A stretch of DNA of 64,000 bases from NCBI GenBank assembly GCA_963718105.1, contig OY970352.1:1674001-1738000 (forward strand), written 5' to 3'. How positions within the stretch are numbered: position 1 is the stretch's first letter; every line of letters starts with the position of its first letter. The notes below the pieces were generated by a model. It saw only the letters and a program-made list of their open reading frames with translations. It did not search any database and was not told the origin of the DNA. Positions 18,048 through 26,980 of this stretch are shown here, piece by piece. The DNA is from DASYKT01 sp963718105 (lineage in GTDB: Bacteria > Acidobacteriota > Blastocatellia > Pyrinomonadales > Pyrinomonadaceae). Both the position numbers and the translations under genes were made by a program.

Positions 18048-19343
18048 TCACTCTCTCCTCATTGCTTCCACGGGATTTAATCTCGAGGCCTTCCAGGCCG
18101 GGTAGAGGCCGCTGGCGATGCCGACGATGGAAGAAACGCCGATCCCCATGACCACTGCCCAGATGCTCGGCAGCAGGGGAAATCCCATTGCTTTGGCGAG
18201 CACAAAAGCGAGGCCGAACCCCGTGAAAACGCCGATCATCCCGCCCACGGATGTCACCGTCACGGCTTCGATCAAAAATTGCGTCATGATATCGGTTTGC
18301 CGCGCGCCTACCGCTTTGCGCAGCCCGATCTCTTTAGTGCGCTCCGTTACGGAAACGAGCATTATATTCATCACCACGATCCCGCCGACCACCAGCGAAA
18401 GCGCCGCCACACCGATGGTGACAAAAAAGATATTTTCCGTGGCGGTATTAAAAAGCCCGACAAACACGTCCTGCGATTCGACCGAAAAGCCGAGATCCTC
18501 GTCCGTCGCGGCGTGTCCACGGCGAACGCGCATTATCGTGGTCACCTGGTCTTTGGCGGTTTCGAATTGCGCCGGGTCTTTGACCTGAAAATGTACGGTC
18601 AGGGAATCGCGCGAGCCGTAGAGTTTCTGCGCGGTCTGGTAAGGGATCTCGACAAAATTATCGCGGGAAAAACCGAGCACGCTGCCCAGCGGAACGGTCA
18701 CCCCGATGACGCGAAACTCCAGGCCCCCGACGCGCAATACCTGGCCGACCACTTTTTCCGGCGGCGCGTCATCGAAAAGATTTTTTATGATATCGGGCCC
18801 GATGATCGCCACGTTCGGGCCGGTTTCGCCTTCTTCCTCGGTCCACAGACGCCCGCTATCGATCGTTACGGCCTCGATATCGAACATCGGCAGCGTCACG
18901 CCGCGCACCGGGACATCGCTCGATTGCTGGTTGCCGTATTTCACGTTCTCCACGCCGTTGAGGGCAAAACCGGTCCGCCAGCAGAGCGAACACTGCCGCT
19001 GCACGGCGAGGGCGTCCTCTTCGTTAATGTCTTTGCGGCGATTGGTTTTGATCAGCTCTTCGCGGCTTTTGATGATCAGCGGGCGTTTGGTGAGAGTAAA
19101 AGCGGTCGAGCCCTGCGCGGAAAAAGTCGAGGAAACCGTCTGCTCCAAACCGTTGATGATGGTCACGACCGCGATTACCGCCGAGACGCCGACGATCACG
19201 CCGATCAAAGTCAAAATGGTGCGGAGCTTATTGGCGCGGAGGCTGGCCAGGGCATTCTTAAAAGATTCCCAGAGGACCGCTACCCTTGAAAAAACAGATG
19301 CAAGAAAAGACGAAAAAACAGATCTGAAACGCCCATTTACCAT
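18048..19343 (-). CDS. MacB-type ABC transporter permease (first in array)
   Basis: A 431-residue protein, longer at the N-terminus than its three paralogs. First helix ILTLIGVIVGVSAVIAVVTI; periplasmic MacB core; FtsX domain with NIMLVSVTERTKEIGLRKAV, ending ARLNPVEAMRRE-like (SRLNPVEAMRRE). The periplasmic domain contains a cysteine pair, RQCSLCWRTG, absent from the other three. Its ATG at 19343 overlaps the TGG-TAA end of a duplicated gene remnant (19337-19495), exactly the junction expected if the membrane-protein gene now at 22450 once sat directly upstream. Confidence 0.94.
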   Translation of the reverse strand: MVNGRFRSVFSSFLASVFSRVAVLWESFKNALASLRANKLRTILTLIGVIVGVSAVIAVVTIINGLEQTVSSTFSAQGSTAFTLTKRPLIIKSREELIKTNRRKDINEEDALAVQRQCSLCWRTGFALNGVENVKYGNQQSSDVPVRGVTLPMFDIEAVTIDSGRLWTEEEGETGPNVAIIGPDIIKNLFDDAPPEKVVGQVLRVGGLEFRVIGVTVPLGSVLGFSRDNFVEIPYQTAQKLYGSRDSLTVHFQVKDPAQFETAKDQVTTIMRVRRGHAATDEDLGFSVESQDVFVGLFNTATENIFFVTIGVAALSLVVGGIVVMNIMLVSVTERTKEIGLRKAVGARQTDIMTQFLIEAVTVTSVGGMIGVFTGFGLAFVLAKAMGFPLLPSIWAVVMGIGVSSIVGIASGLYPAWKASRLNPVEAMRRE

Positions 19344-19495
19344 TCTCTCTTATTAAACAGCAACTGGTAGGGGCTTACCAAATGCGAAAACAGCACAGCC
19401 GGTACGATCACCGAAGGCAGCCAGATGAAAGGGTAAAAGAGCACCGCCCGGGCGGGTTGGTGAAAGGCCTGCAACCGGGCCGGGACGGGAACGCC
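19337..19495 (-). pseudogene. 3' remnant of the membrane-protein gene found intact at 22450-23163
   Basis: The last 50 or so codons (ARLQAFHQPARAVLFYPFIW and onward to LLFNKREW, stop) match the C-terminus of the 22450-23163 protein with only a few substitutions; upstream of about 19492 the similarity stops. The remnant overlaps the permease start codon. It is the left copy of a 153-bp direct repeat flanking the histidine kinase gene. Confidence 0.8.
19340..19492. repeat. Left copy of 153-bp direct repeat flanking the histidine kinase
   Basis: Aligns without gaps to 22453-22605 with nine mismatches by eye (about 94% identity). Identity stops abruptly after gggaac. It marks one edge of the inserted or rearranged segment 19493-22452. 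Confidence 0.85.
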
Positions 19496-19589
19496 CATCA
19501 GCCTACTATGTGTGTAGATCACTAAATTCAATATTCCGCGTCTTTAAGCTAAAATGGTCCGGAGATCTCTCTATATGTCAGCAACCAGA

Positions 19590-19619
19590 CTGCATTGTTT
19601 TGGCGAAACATGTTATAAT
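19590..19619 (+). promoter_or_regulatory. Possible promoter of the histidine kinase gene
   Basis: A consensus -10 box TATAAT at 19614-19619 lies 90 bases before the kinase ATG; a weak -35 candidate (ctgcat, 19590-19595) is 18 bases upstream. The rest of 19493-19708 holds no gene. Start and strength are unverified. Confidence 0.35.
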
Positions 19620-19708
19620 CAGAGCAATATAGTTTAACTTATTATCCTTCCTTTTCACACTAGATGCGAACATCTCCCAAGATTAGTAGCTTTCCGGAGA
19701 CTAATTAA

Positions 19709-22447
19709 ATGTGCATCGAAAAAGATCGTAACAATTTAAAGACGCGCCTTAAGAGCATCCAAACTTCCGAGATCCGCTACCGCAGGCTTTTCGAATCTGC
19801 TCGCGACGGAATTTTAATCCTCAATGCGGAGACCGGAAAAATAACCGATGTAAATCCTTTTATGATCGAACTTCTCGATTATACCCGGGAAGAATTTCTG
19901 GGAAAGGAACTCTGGGAGATCGGCGTTTATCAGGACAAAGCGGAGAGCGTTACCGCTTTTAATACATTGCAGGAAACCCGCTATATTCGCTACGAGGACC
20001 TTCCCCTTAAAACTAAAAAAGGCGTGATCCGAGATGTGGAATTTGTCAGTAATGTCTACATGGAGAGCGATTGCGAAGTCATTCAGTGCAATATCCGGGA
20101 TATTACCGCGCGTAAGCAGGCCGATGAAAAGATCCAAAAAAGTGAAGGGCGATTTAAACAACTGGTAGAAGCAAGCATCATCGGCATCATTATCGCGGAC
20201 TTCAACGGTATTATCGTGGAAGCTAACGATGTCTTCCTAAAGATGGTCGGTTACAGCCAGCGCGATCTTCTGGAAGGTAAACTGCGATGGGACCAGATGA
20301 GCCCTCCGGAATTCAGCTCGCAAGATAAGCGAGCGCTCAAGGATTTAAACAGTTTGGGAGAGGTGCTGCCTTACGAGAAGGAATATATCCGGAAGGACGG
20401 GAGCCGCGTTCCGGTGATGGTCGGCGGCACGCTTATCAAAGGATCGTCCAGTACGATAATGGCCTTTGTTCTCGACATAAGCGATCAAAAGGAAGCCGCG
20501 AGAGAGTTGAGCCGCGTTCATGCCGAAAATGAACTGCAGGTCCGCACTTTCGATATGCTGCTTTCTTCTATTTCCGACATGACTTACACCTTTGATCGTG
20601 AAGAGCGTTTTCACTACGCGAATAAACCCGTGCTGGAGTTATATGCAAAGACCCTCGAAGAGATACAAGGTAAAACCTTTGCCGATCTTGGTTATCCCTC
20701 GGAGCTAACTGATCATATTCGGCAAAATCTCCAGCAGGTTTTTAATACTGGAAGGTCCGTCCGGAACGAGACCCAGTTTCCTGATGCTAAGGGCAAGACA
20801 GGTTTTTACGAGTACATTTTTAATCCGGTCTTTGGTACCGACAACATGGTGGAATTCGTTGTTGGTTCGGCCCGCGACATCACCGAACGCAAACAAACTG
20901 AGGAAGCCCTTCGCAAGGCCGAAACAAAGTATCGTCAGATAGTGGAATCTCTTCCGGCGATAGTGTACCGCACGGAGCCTGATCCGCCTTACGTTCCTAC
21001 TTATGTCAGCCCGAATATTGAAACGTTCGGCCTCTCATCAGAAGAATGGTACGCCGAGCCTGATATGTGGGCCAGCCTTATTCATAGTGAAGATCGGGGA
21101 CGTGTTCTTTCGACAATTGAAGCTTCCAGGGCGCGGGGCGCTGACAGCGAACTTGAGTATCGGATAGTCGCCCAGGATGGCAGCATCCATTGGTGGCAGG
21201 ACAAGGGACGCTTTGTTTTTGATGAGCAAGGGCATAGAACCGGATGGCAGGGAATAATCCTGGATATGACCACCACCAAGGAACTCGAACATCAGTTGCG
21301 TCAGGGGCAGAGACTCGAATCTGTTGGAATTCTGGCGGGCGGCATTGCCCATGATTTTAATAATATGCTCACGGCTATTAACGGTTATGCTCAGATGACT
21401 CTCCGGAATCTAAAAGACAACGACCCTTTGCGCGCTAATATCGAGGAGATAATGAAAGCGGGGCTCCGCTCCGCGGCGTTAACCGATCAGCTCCTGGCTT
21501 TTAGCCGCCGTCAAGTCCTGCGGCCGGTGGTACTGAATCTAAATACGGTGATCGCCGATACGTTAAGAATGCTGCAGCGGCTTATCGGAGAAGATATTCA
21601 ACTTACCGCTACCCTTGAACCCAAGATCGGACGCGTGATCGTTGATCCTGGACAGTTTTCTCAGATCGTTATGAATCTGGCTGTTAATGCCCGTGACGCA
21701 ATGCCGCAAGGTGGCACGCTCACCATTGCGACCGCAAACGTTTTTATCGAGCCTGAATATGCCCGTCAGCACGTAGGCATTCTTCCCGGCCCCTATGTTA
21801 TGACAATTGTCAGCGACAACGGCATAGGAATGAGCGAAGACATCAAGCAACATATCTTCGAGCCTTTCTTTACCACTAAAGAAGTAGGACGGGGAACCGG
21901 GCTCGGTCTGGCGACAGCGTACGGTATTGTCAAGCAATCCGGCGGTAGTATCGAGGTATCCAGCGAAGAAGGCAGCGGGACGGCATTTAGGGTTTATTTA
22001 CCGCGTGTTACGGCTCCGCTCCACGTGCCAAATGAAAAGCATATTTCTCTTGACATGTTAGGCGGAACGGAAACGATCCTGCTAGTGGAAGATGAAGATA
22101 TCGTACGCAACCTGTCGCGGCATATCCTGGAGGAATGCGGTTATAAGGTGATCGAAGCCATAAATGGTATCGAGGCTCTGCAAATTTGCGCACGGGAATG
22201 TCCGATCGATCTTTTGCTGACGGATGTTGTTATGCCCCAAATGGGCGGACGGGAATTGTCAGAGAGATTAAGGGAAATCATACCGGACCTGCGTATCCTT
22301 TTCACCTCGGGATATACCGATGACGAGGTTGTCAAACACGGAGTTATCGAGATCGATACTAATTTTATTCAAAAGCCATTTACCCCCGATTCTCTGGCAC
22401 AAAAGGTCAGAGAAGTATTGGATAATGATAAGAAAAAAACAGGATAA
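19709..22447 (+). CDS. PAS-containing hybrid sensor histidine kinase/response regulator
   Basis: A 912-residue soluble protein without transmembrane segments, so a cytoplasmic sensor. Four PAS domains occupy about residues 20-145, 150-265, 275-395 and 405-530 (each ends in an RDITxRK-like PAC motif). The HisKA-type dimerisation region contains GGIAHDFNN (His548 the phosphorylated residue), followed by an HATPase domain (NLAVNARDAMP, DNGIGM, GTGLGLATAYG) and a C-terminal receiver (about 790-905; Asp839 in LLLTDVVMP, Lys in QKPF). No dedicated output gene is adjacent. It lies opposite to and inside a MacAB-type operon between 153-bp direct repeats, and its stop is two bases from the end of the convergent gene. 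Confidence 0.95.
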   Translation: MCIEKDRNNLKTRLKSIQTSEIRYRRLFESARDGILILNAETGKITDVNPFMIELLDYTREEFLGKELWEIGVYQDKAESVTAFNTLQETRYIRYEDLPLKTKKGVIRDVEFVSNVYMESDCEVIQCNIRDITARKQADEKIQKSEGRFKQLVEASIIGIIIADFNGIIVEANDVFLKMVGYSQRDLLEGKLRWDQMSPPEFSSQDKRALKDLNSLGEVLPYEKEYIRKDGSRVPVMVGGTLIKGSSSTIMAFVLDISDQKEAARELSRVHAENELQVRTFDMLLSSISDMTYTFDREERFHYANKPVLELYAKTLEEIQGKTFADLGYPSELTDHIRQNLQQVFNTGRSVRNETQFPDAKGKTGFYEYIFNPVFGTDNMVEFVVGSARDITERKQTEEALRKAETKYRQIVESLPAIVYRTEPDPPYVPTYVSPNIETFGLSSEEWYAEPDMWASLIHSEDRGRVLSTIEASRARGADSELEYRIVAQDGSIHWWQDKGRFVFDEQGHRTGWQGIILDMTTTKELEHQLRQGQRLESVGILAGGIAHDFNNMLTAINGYAQMTLRNLKDNDPLRANIEEIMKAGLRSAALTDQLLAFSRRQVLRPVVLNLNTVIADTLRMLQRLIGEDIQLTATLEPKIGRVIVDPGQFSQIVMNLAVNARDAMPQGGTLTIATANVFIEPEYARQHVGILPGPYVMTIVSDNGIGMSEDIKQHIFEPFFTTKEVGRGTGLGLATAYGIVKQSGGSIEVSSEEGSGTAFRVYLPRVTAPLHVPNEKHISLDMLGGTETILLVEDEDIVRNLSRHILEECGYKVIEAINGIEALQICARECPIDLLLTDVVMPQMGGRELSERLREIIPDLRILFTSGYTDDEVVKHGVIEIDTNFIQKPFTPDSLAQKVREVLDNDKKKTG

Positions 22448-22449
22448 AT

Positions 22450-23163
22450 TCACCATTCCCTTTTATTAAACAGCAACTGGTAGAGGCTTACCAAATGCGA
22501 AAACAGCACGGCCGGTACGATCACCGAAGGCAGCCAGATGAAAGGGTAAAAGAGCACCGCCCGGGCGGGTTGGTCAAAGGCCTGCAGTTGGGCCGGGCCG
22601 GGAACCGAAAGGATCGCGTTAGTGACGATGTTTATCAGTAAAAGCAGGCAGGCCACATTCCAAACGATCAAAAGTATCCGGTTAGTGCGGCCTTTGTTGG
22701 TGCGAAAGGCAAGAAAGAAAACTATCGGTGCGGTGACGCCGGAAATGATGTCGAAATTTCGCCCTTCGAAGGTCATCAACTGCGGAACGAGCCCCGCGTG
22801 ATACCACCAGTCAATGACGAACTCGACGGGGATCCGCACGACGCTCAAAAGCGTCAGGACCGGCAGGGAAATAGTGGCGAGCGTACTACGCGTTTTCGGG
22901 TAGGCAAAAACAAAAGCCATTAGCAGCAGCGGCGGAACGACCGCGAATAGAAAACGCGGCTTACCGTCAACGTTGGCGAAAAAACCCGCGTCGGCCAAAT
23001 AGCCTTCGAGCCACATCCAGAGGCCGAGAAAAAAAGCGGAAAGATATATATAAGAACGCTTGCGGTGCGCCGTCCAAAGCGCGTAGAGGAAGAAACCTAC
23101 CGTAGCCAGAACGGTGAGGATGAAAATAAATGTTATATAGACGGCGGGTAGTTGGGTCATCAT
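22450..23163 (-). CDS. Integral membrane protein of unknown function
   Basis: A 237-residue protein with about seven predicted hydrophobic helices (for example YITFIFILTVLATVGFFLYA at the N-terminus and AVLFYPFIWLPSVIVPAVLF near the C-terminus). I do not recognise the family. It is the intact source of the 19337-19495 remnant, whose stop overlapped a permease start, so the gene was probably part of the MacAB-like operon before the kinase segment arrived. A role tied to the transporter is inferred from that arrangement only. Confidence 0.75.
   Translation of the reverse strand: MMTQLPAVYITFIFILTVLATVGFFLYALWTAHRKRSYIYLSAFFLGLWMWLEGYLADAGFFANVDGKPRFLFAVVPPLLLMAFVFAYPKTRSTLATISLPVLTLLSVVRIPVEFVIDWWYHAGLVPQLMTFEGRNFDIISGVTAPIVFFLAFRTNKGRTNRILLIVWNVACLLLLINIVTNAILSVPGPAQLQAFDQPARAVLFYPFIWLPSVIVPAVLFSHLVSLYQLLFNKREW
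22453..22605. repeat. Right copy of 153-bp direct repeat flanking the histidine kinase
   Basis: The 3' end of the intact membrane-protein gene; the partner copy is at 19340-19492. See that entry for the alignment. Confidence 0.85.
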
Positions 23164-23209
23164 TTAAAATACCCAAATCATAAAATGAATAAATGATCAG
23201 AGCAATGAA

Positions 23210-23312
23210 GTCAGTACCGGGAACGTAGTGACCGGCTTCTTCATCCGACGAGCCAGATACTGATAGTTTTTCGCTGCGCTCATTAGCCGGTCACTGCGTT
23301 CCCGGTACTGAC
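23210..23312. repeat. Family G inverted repeat
   Basis: Arms gtcagtaccgggaacgtagt and cactgcgttcccggtactga, with an internal cgctgcgctcattagccggt. A second copy is at 39798-39928. It lies between the ATPase and membrane-protein genes of the efflux operon. Confidence 0.75.
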
Positions 23313-23322
23313 CCGTTATTTA

Positions 23323-24096
23323 CTATCGTTCGCGCCCGTCATCCTTTTGGATATGCTCGTTGATCTCATCTTTTTCGATCACGCCGTCGCGGATGGTGAT
23401 CACGCGGTGGGCGCGGGCGGCGATGTCGGGTTCGTGTGTGACGACGATGATAGTGTTGCCTTCAGAGTGCAAATGCTCAAAGAGGTTCATGATCTCATAG
23501 CTGGTCGCGGTGTCGAGCGCGCCGGTGGGTTCGTCAGCCAGCAGGATCGACGGGTGATTTACCAGGGCCCGCGCGATCGCCACACGCTGGCGCTGTCCGC
23601 CGGAAAGTTCGTTAGGACGGTGGGTAACGCGGTCGCCCAGCTCCACCGAAGCGAGCGCGGCCTGTGCCTTGTCATGCCGCTCAGAGGCGCGCATCCCGGC
23701 ATAGATCAGCGGAAGTTCGACGTTGTGCAGGGCAGTGGCGCGCGCCAGCAGGTTAAAGGTCTGGAAAACAAAGCCGATCTCTTTATTGCGAATACGCGCG
23801 AGTTCATCGTCGCTCATCGCGGAAACGAGCTGGCCGTTGATCCAATAATTTCCCTGCGTCGGGCTGTCGAGACAGCCGATCAGGTTCATCAGCGTGGATT
23901 TGCCCGAACCGGAGGGCCCGATAATGGCCAGGTATTCGCCCTTTTTCACGTTAAAGGAAACACCTTTTAACGCGTGCAGTTGCTCGGTGCCCATCTGGTA
24001 TGTTTTCCAGATGTCGGTCATCGAGATCAGGGCATCAGGGGCGGCGATATTTCCGTTTTTGGCGTCATTTTTTGCTGGTGAAACTTTATCGTTCAT
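23323..24096 (-). CDS. MacB/LolD-type ABC transporter ATP-binding protein
   Basis: A 257-residue ATPase with Walker A IGPSGSGKST, Q-loop FQTFNLLAR, signature LSGGQRQRVAIARAL, Walker B ILLADEPTGALD and H-loop VVTHEPDIA. A stand-alone ATPase of the MacB/LolD group, it lies between the MacA-like adaptor gene (upstream) and the permease array (downstream) on the same strand. It is the only ATPase for four permeases in this locus. It acts on the cytoplasmic face. Confidence 0.95.
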   Translation of the reverse strand: MNDKVSPAKNDAKNGNIAAPDALISMTDIWKTYQMGTEQLHALKGVSFNVKKGEYLAIIGPSGSGKSTLMNLIGCLDSPTQGNYWINGQLVSAMSDDELARIRNKEIGFVFQTFNLLARATALHNVELPLIYAGMRASERHDKAQAALASVELGDRVTHRPNELSGGQRQRVAIARALVNHPSILLADEPTGALDTATSYEIMNLFEHLHSEGNTIIVVTHEPDIAARAHRVITIRDGVIEKDEINEHIQKDDGRER

Positions 24097-24112
24097 ATTT
24101 GCATCTATAAAA

Positions 24113-24240
24113 ATAGCCGGTAGTCAGTAGTCAGCGGTTTTCAGATTATCCAACGGCTTCATCTGATATGTTCGCAAGCTGATGAAAATGTCAGAAGAGG
24201 GTAGTCTAAATTCCGTCTGACTACTGACTACCGGCTACTT
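24113..24240. repeat. Inverted repeat with T-tract (possible terminator or attenuator)
   Basis: Arms agccggtagtcagtagtcag (about 24115) and ctgactactgactaccggct (about 24217) form a stem of about 20 bp. It is followed on the plus strand by a run of T residues. It lies between the adaptor and ATPase genes of the minus-strand operon, so it may act on read-through or simply be another repeat. Confidence 0.55.
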
Positions 24241-24259
24241 TTTTTAACTTTAGGGCCTT

Positions 24260-25819
24260 TTAAGTGGCCGAGTTTCCGCCTTCTTTCTTAGCCTGGCGTT
24301 TTACCTGATCGCCATCCTTCAGATTTTTCAGCACGCGCGTCGGGCCGGTGATAACTTCCTGTTCCGCCTGCAGGCCGCTCGTGACCTCGATATCGGATTC
24401 GCCGGTGATACCGGTGGTGATCTCGACAAATTTGACCTTGTTCCCGTCCAGGATATATACGCCCTTGATGGTTTTCGGTTTTTCGCCCACGCCTTCGGGT
24501 TTGCTCTGCGTGCCTTCGGGCGTCGGGGTCGGCACGCCGTTCTTGTCGCCTTCCGGCTGTTTGTCGATCACGGCCTGGAGCGGCACGGCAATAACGCTGT
24601 TCTTAACGTCCGTGGTAATGGTCGCGGTGGCGCTCATCCCGGGACGCAGCCCGTCCGAAACTTCCGCCGCCAGATTCTTTAACTGGATAACGACGCGGAA
24701 TTCTTTTGCTTCCTGCACGTTGATGTTGGTCGAAAGGCCGCCGGTCGTCTGCGATTTACCCAGTGCCAGAGGGGTTTTCTGCGTGACCTCGCCTTCGATC
24801 TCTTTATCGCCGAAAGCATCGACCTTGATCTTTGCTTTCTGACCGACCGAAACTTTATCGATCTCGGTTTCGTCAACCTTGACCTCGATGTTGATGGTGG
24901 ACATGTCGGCGATGGTCATCAGCGCCGTGGACGAAAGATTGGCCACCGCAAACGTTCCCACCTTGGAGGGAATTTCCGCGATCACGCCGTTGATCGGGGC
25001 AACCTGCAGAGTTTTATCACGCTGGTCTCTCTGTCCGCGCAGGATGGCCGCTGCCTGGTCGGCGCGCGACTGGCTGCTGCGAACATTAAGATTGGCGGTA
25101 TCGACCCCGCGGCGGGCATCCTTAACAGCGACCTGCTGTTTGTTATAACGCTCGGTCTGTTCTCTGACCGTGAGTTTTGAAGATTCCAAACGCGCTTGCG
25201 CATTTTTTAGCCCGACCCGCGAGTTTTCCACTTCGTCTTTTGCTTTATCGAATTCCTGGCGGGAAACGACGCGGGCTTCGACCAGCTCGGTAGTGCGGCC
25301 CAATTCGCGGTTCGCCGCATTGAGCGCCACCTGGGCTTTGTCCACATCGGTCTGCGCCGTCACGACATTCTGCCGGGCAGAGTCGATCGCGGTCTGCGAT
25401 ACATTCAGTTCCTGCTGCGCCTGCGTCAACTGGTTTTGTGCCGCGGATACCTGCGATTGCGAAACGGCCACTTCCTGCTGCTGCGCCTGCAGAGAAGCGA
25501 CTTGAGCATCGGTGCTTGATTCAAGCTGGTTCGGGTCTAATTTTACCAGCGGTTGGCCGACGGTCACTTTGTCGCCCTCTTTGACGTAGATCTCTTCGAT
25601 CCGGCCCTGCACCTCACTGGTGAGGTTCATAAACTGGATCGGGCGCACTTCGCCTGAGGCGGTGACGGTCGAACGCAGTTCAGGCTTGGTCTCGAGCTTG
25701 ACCGTGGTCACTTCCGGCGTATCGGTCCGGCTGGCGAATACCGCGCCAATAATGATCAAAGCCAGCAACAAAACGACGGACACTATAATAATGATTTTTT
25801 TCTTTCGGCTGAGAGCCAT
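24260..25819 (-). CDS. MacA/HlyD-type periplasmic adaptor of efflux transporter
   Basis: A 519-residue protein with an N-terminal membrane anchor (KKIIIIVSVVLLLALIIIGA), a biotinyl-lipoyl-like half (VQGRIEEIYVKEGDKVTVGQ), a long coiled-coil hairpin (about 85-265, rich in Gln/Ala/Ser/Val), the second lipoyl half (APINGVIAEIP) and beta-barrel domains to the C-terminus. A Pro/Gly/Thr-rich insert (about 425-450) precedes the last domain. Such adaptors link an inner-membrane MacB complex to an outer-membrane TolC channel; no TolC gene is in the window. It is the first gene of the minus-strand operon running to 13986. Confidence 0.94.
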   Translation of the reverse strand: MALSRKKKIIIIVSVVLLLALIIIGAVFASRTDTPEVTTVKLETKPELRSTVTASGEVRPIQFMNLTSEVQGRIEEIYVKEGDKVTVGQPLVKLDPNQLESSTDAQVASLQAQQQEVAVSQSQVSAAQNQLTQAQQELNVSQTAIDSARQNVVTAQTDVDKAQVALNAANRELGRTTELVEARVVSRQEFDKAKDEVENSRVGLKNAQARLESSKLTVREQTERYNKQQVAVKDARRGVDTANLNVRSSQSRADQAAAILRGQRDQRDKTLQVAPINGVIAEIPSKVGTFAVANLSSTALMTIADMSTINIEVKVDETEIDKVSVGQKAKIKVDAFGDKEIEGEVTQKTPLALGKSQTTGGLSTNINVQEAKEFRVVIQLKNLAAEVSDGLRPGMSATATITTDVKNSVIAVPLQAVIDKQPEGDKNGVPTPTPEGTQSKPEGVGEKPKTIKGVYILDGNKVKFVEITTGITGESDIEVTSGLQAEQEVITGPTRVLKNLKDGDQVKRQAKKEGGNSAT

Positions 25820-25946
25820 TTCTATTTTCCTCGGTTTTCAGGGTAATTATTTAGTAATACTTATTTTAACAGACGCAATAGACCCAGTAAATGCGTTAAA
25901 AAGTAGATACGACCAACTTTCACTGAGAGTTTCAAGAATCTTGGGT

Positions 25947-26054
25947 GTAGCGCCGGCGTCCCGCCGGCTGTCGTGAGCGCGTCCCGCGCTCGCATTCCGG
26001 AGCATATGGCGGGCGAGACGCCCACCTGACAGCCGGCGGGATGCCGGCGCTACT
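25947..26054. repeat. Family C variant palindrome
   Basis: Arms gtagcgccggcgtcccgccg and cggcgggatgccggcgctac with internal gagcgcgtcccgcgctc and ggcgggcgagacgccc hairpins. It resembles the copy at 31865-31972. Confidence 0.75.
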
Positions 26055-26883
26055 ACCTCGTCAATGCATTAACCCGCTTCCGTTTGCGCCCATAGGCGAT
26101 ATCCATCAGCCCCGAAAGCTGGAACCGCACCAGCGAAAGGGGCTGCTCGGCTTCGACATTGGTGCGCTGGATCTGCAAAGGGTTGCTGCCGGGGCGAATT
26201 ACCTCGGAATTGGTCATAAAACTCAGATCGAAACCCTCTTTGACAAGGTCGGCGGCGGCCTTTGAATACGCCGATTCTTCACCACCCGTCCAGCTAAAGA
26301 GACGCACCGGGTGGCCCAGCAGCTCTTCCATCTCTTTTTGCGCGCCGAGAATTTCATCGCGCATTTTTTCCACCGGAACATCGGCGCTTAAACGGCAATG
26401 CGTGTCCGTATGGCAGCCGATGATATGCTTTTCATCCAGCCGTTTCAATTGCTCGTGCGTAAGGACCTCGATCTCTTTTACGAACCACGGTTTTTCGCCT
26501 TTGATGCCGTGCTTTTCGATCACCCAGCCGGACGGCACAAAAAACCAGCCGGTAAAACCATATTTTTCCAGGATCGGCGCCGCCGTTTCGAGATGCGTGG
26601 TCGAGCCGTCGTCAAAAGTGATGATCAGGCCCGGTTTGTCGTGCGGCCACTTGCCGGAATCCAGAAATTTGGTGAGATCTTCGTAAGTGACATTTACAAA
26701 ACGCGTGGAGTAAAACTCGACGTGTTTTTCAAAGCTTTCCACCCAGGGCTGATTTATTTCGTGATAATTTACCGCGCGGATAAAAGGCGAGAGGCTCTTT
26801 CGCTGGATAAAATGCCCGAGCGCGTTGATGCCGGTGACATCAAAAAGCTTGGCGAGTGTTAATTTTATCGAACGGCTGTTCAT
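26053..26883 (-). CDS. Polysaccharide deacetylase (NodB/CE4 family)
   Basis: A 276-residue enzyme. The NodB motifs are clear: LIITFDDGSTTH (metal-binding Asp pair, about residues 86-97) and IGCHTDTHCRLS (the HxxxH metal-binding motif, about 155). Residues 1-80 form an N-terminal extension with INQPWVESFEKHVEFYSTRF. These enzymes remove N-acetyl groups from surface or wall glycans. No signal peptide is evident, so it may act on lipid-linked intermediates inside the cell or at the membrane; this is inference. The carbamoyltransferase and GDSL genes downstream of 28.8 kb fit a glycan-modification context. Confidence 0.9.
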   Translation of the reverse strand: MNSRSIKLTLAKLFDVTGINALGHFIQRKSLSPFIRAVNYHEINQPWVESFEKHVEFYSTRFVNVTYEDLTKFLDSGKWPHDKPGLIITFDDGSTTHLETAAPILEKYGFTGWFFVPSGWVIEKHGIKGEKPWFVKEIEVLTHEQLKRLDEKHIIGCHTDTHCRLSADVPVEKMRDEILGAQKEMEELLGHPVRLFSWTGGEESAYSKAAADLVKEGFDLSFMTNSEVIRPGSNPLQIQRTNVEAEQPLSLVRFQLSGLMDIAYGRKRKRVNALTR

Positions 26884-26887
26884 TTTA

Positions 26888-26980
26888 ATTAGTAGTCAGA
26901 GGCTAGAGGTCAGAGGTTAGTGCCCCACTTTTTACTCTCTAATCTCTGATCTCTGATCTCTGATCTCCGACCTCTGTTTC
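26888..26980. repeat. Inverted AG/CT-rich simple repeats
   Basis: The run tagaggtcagaggttag faces taatctctgatctctgatct and further ctctgat units, forming an imperfect hairpin between two minus-strand genes. Confidence 0.55.

Noticed and set aside
18279..19289. A 336-residue plus-strand reading frame opposite the first permease gene
   Set aside because: It is His/Arg/Asp-rich antisense sequence typical of GC-rich genes and lies wholly inside the permease gene.
19493..22452. The histidine kinase segment as a transposon
   Set aside because: No transposase, no terminal inverted repeats and a 153-bp rather than short duplication; recombination fits better.
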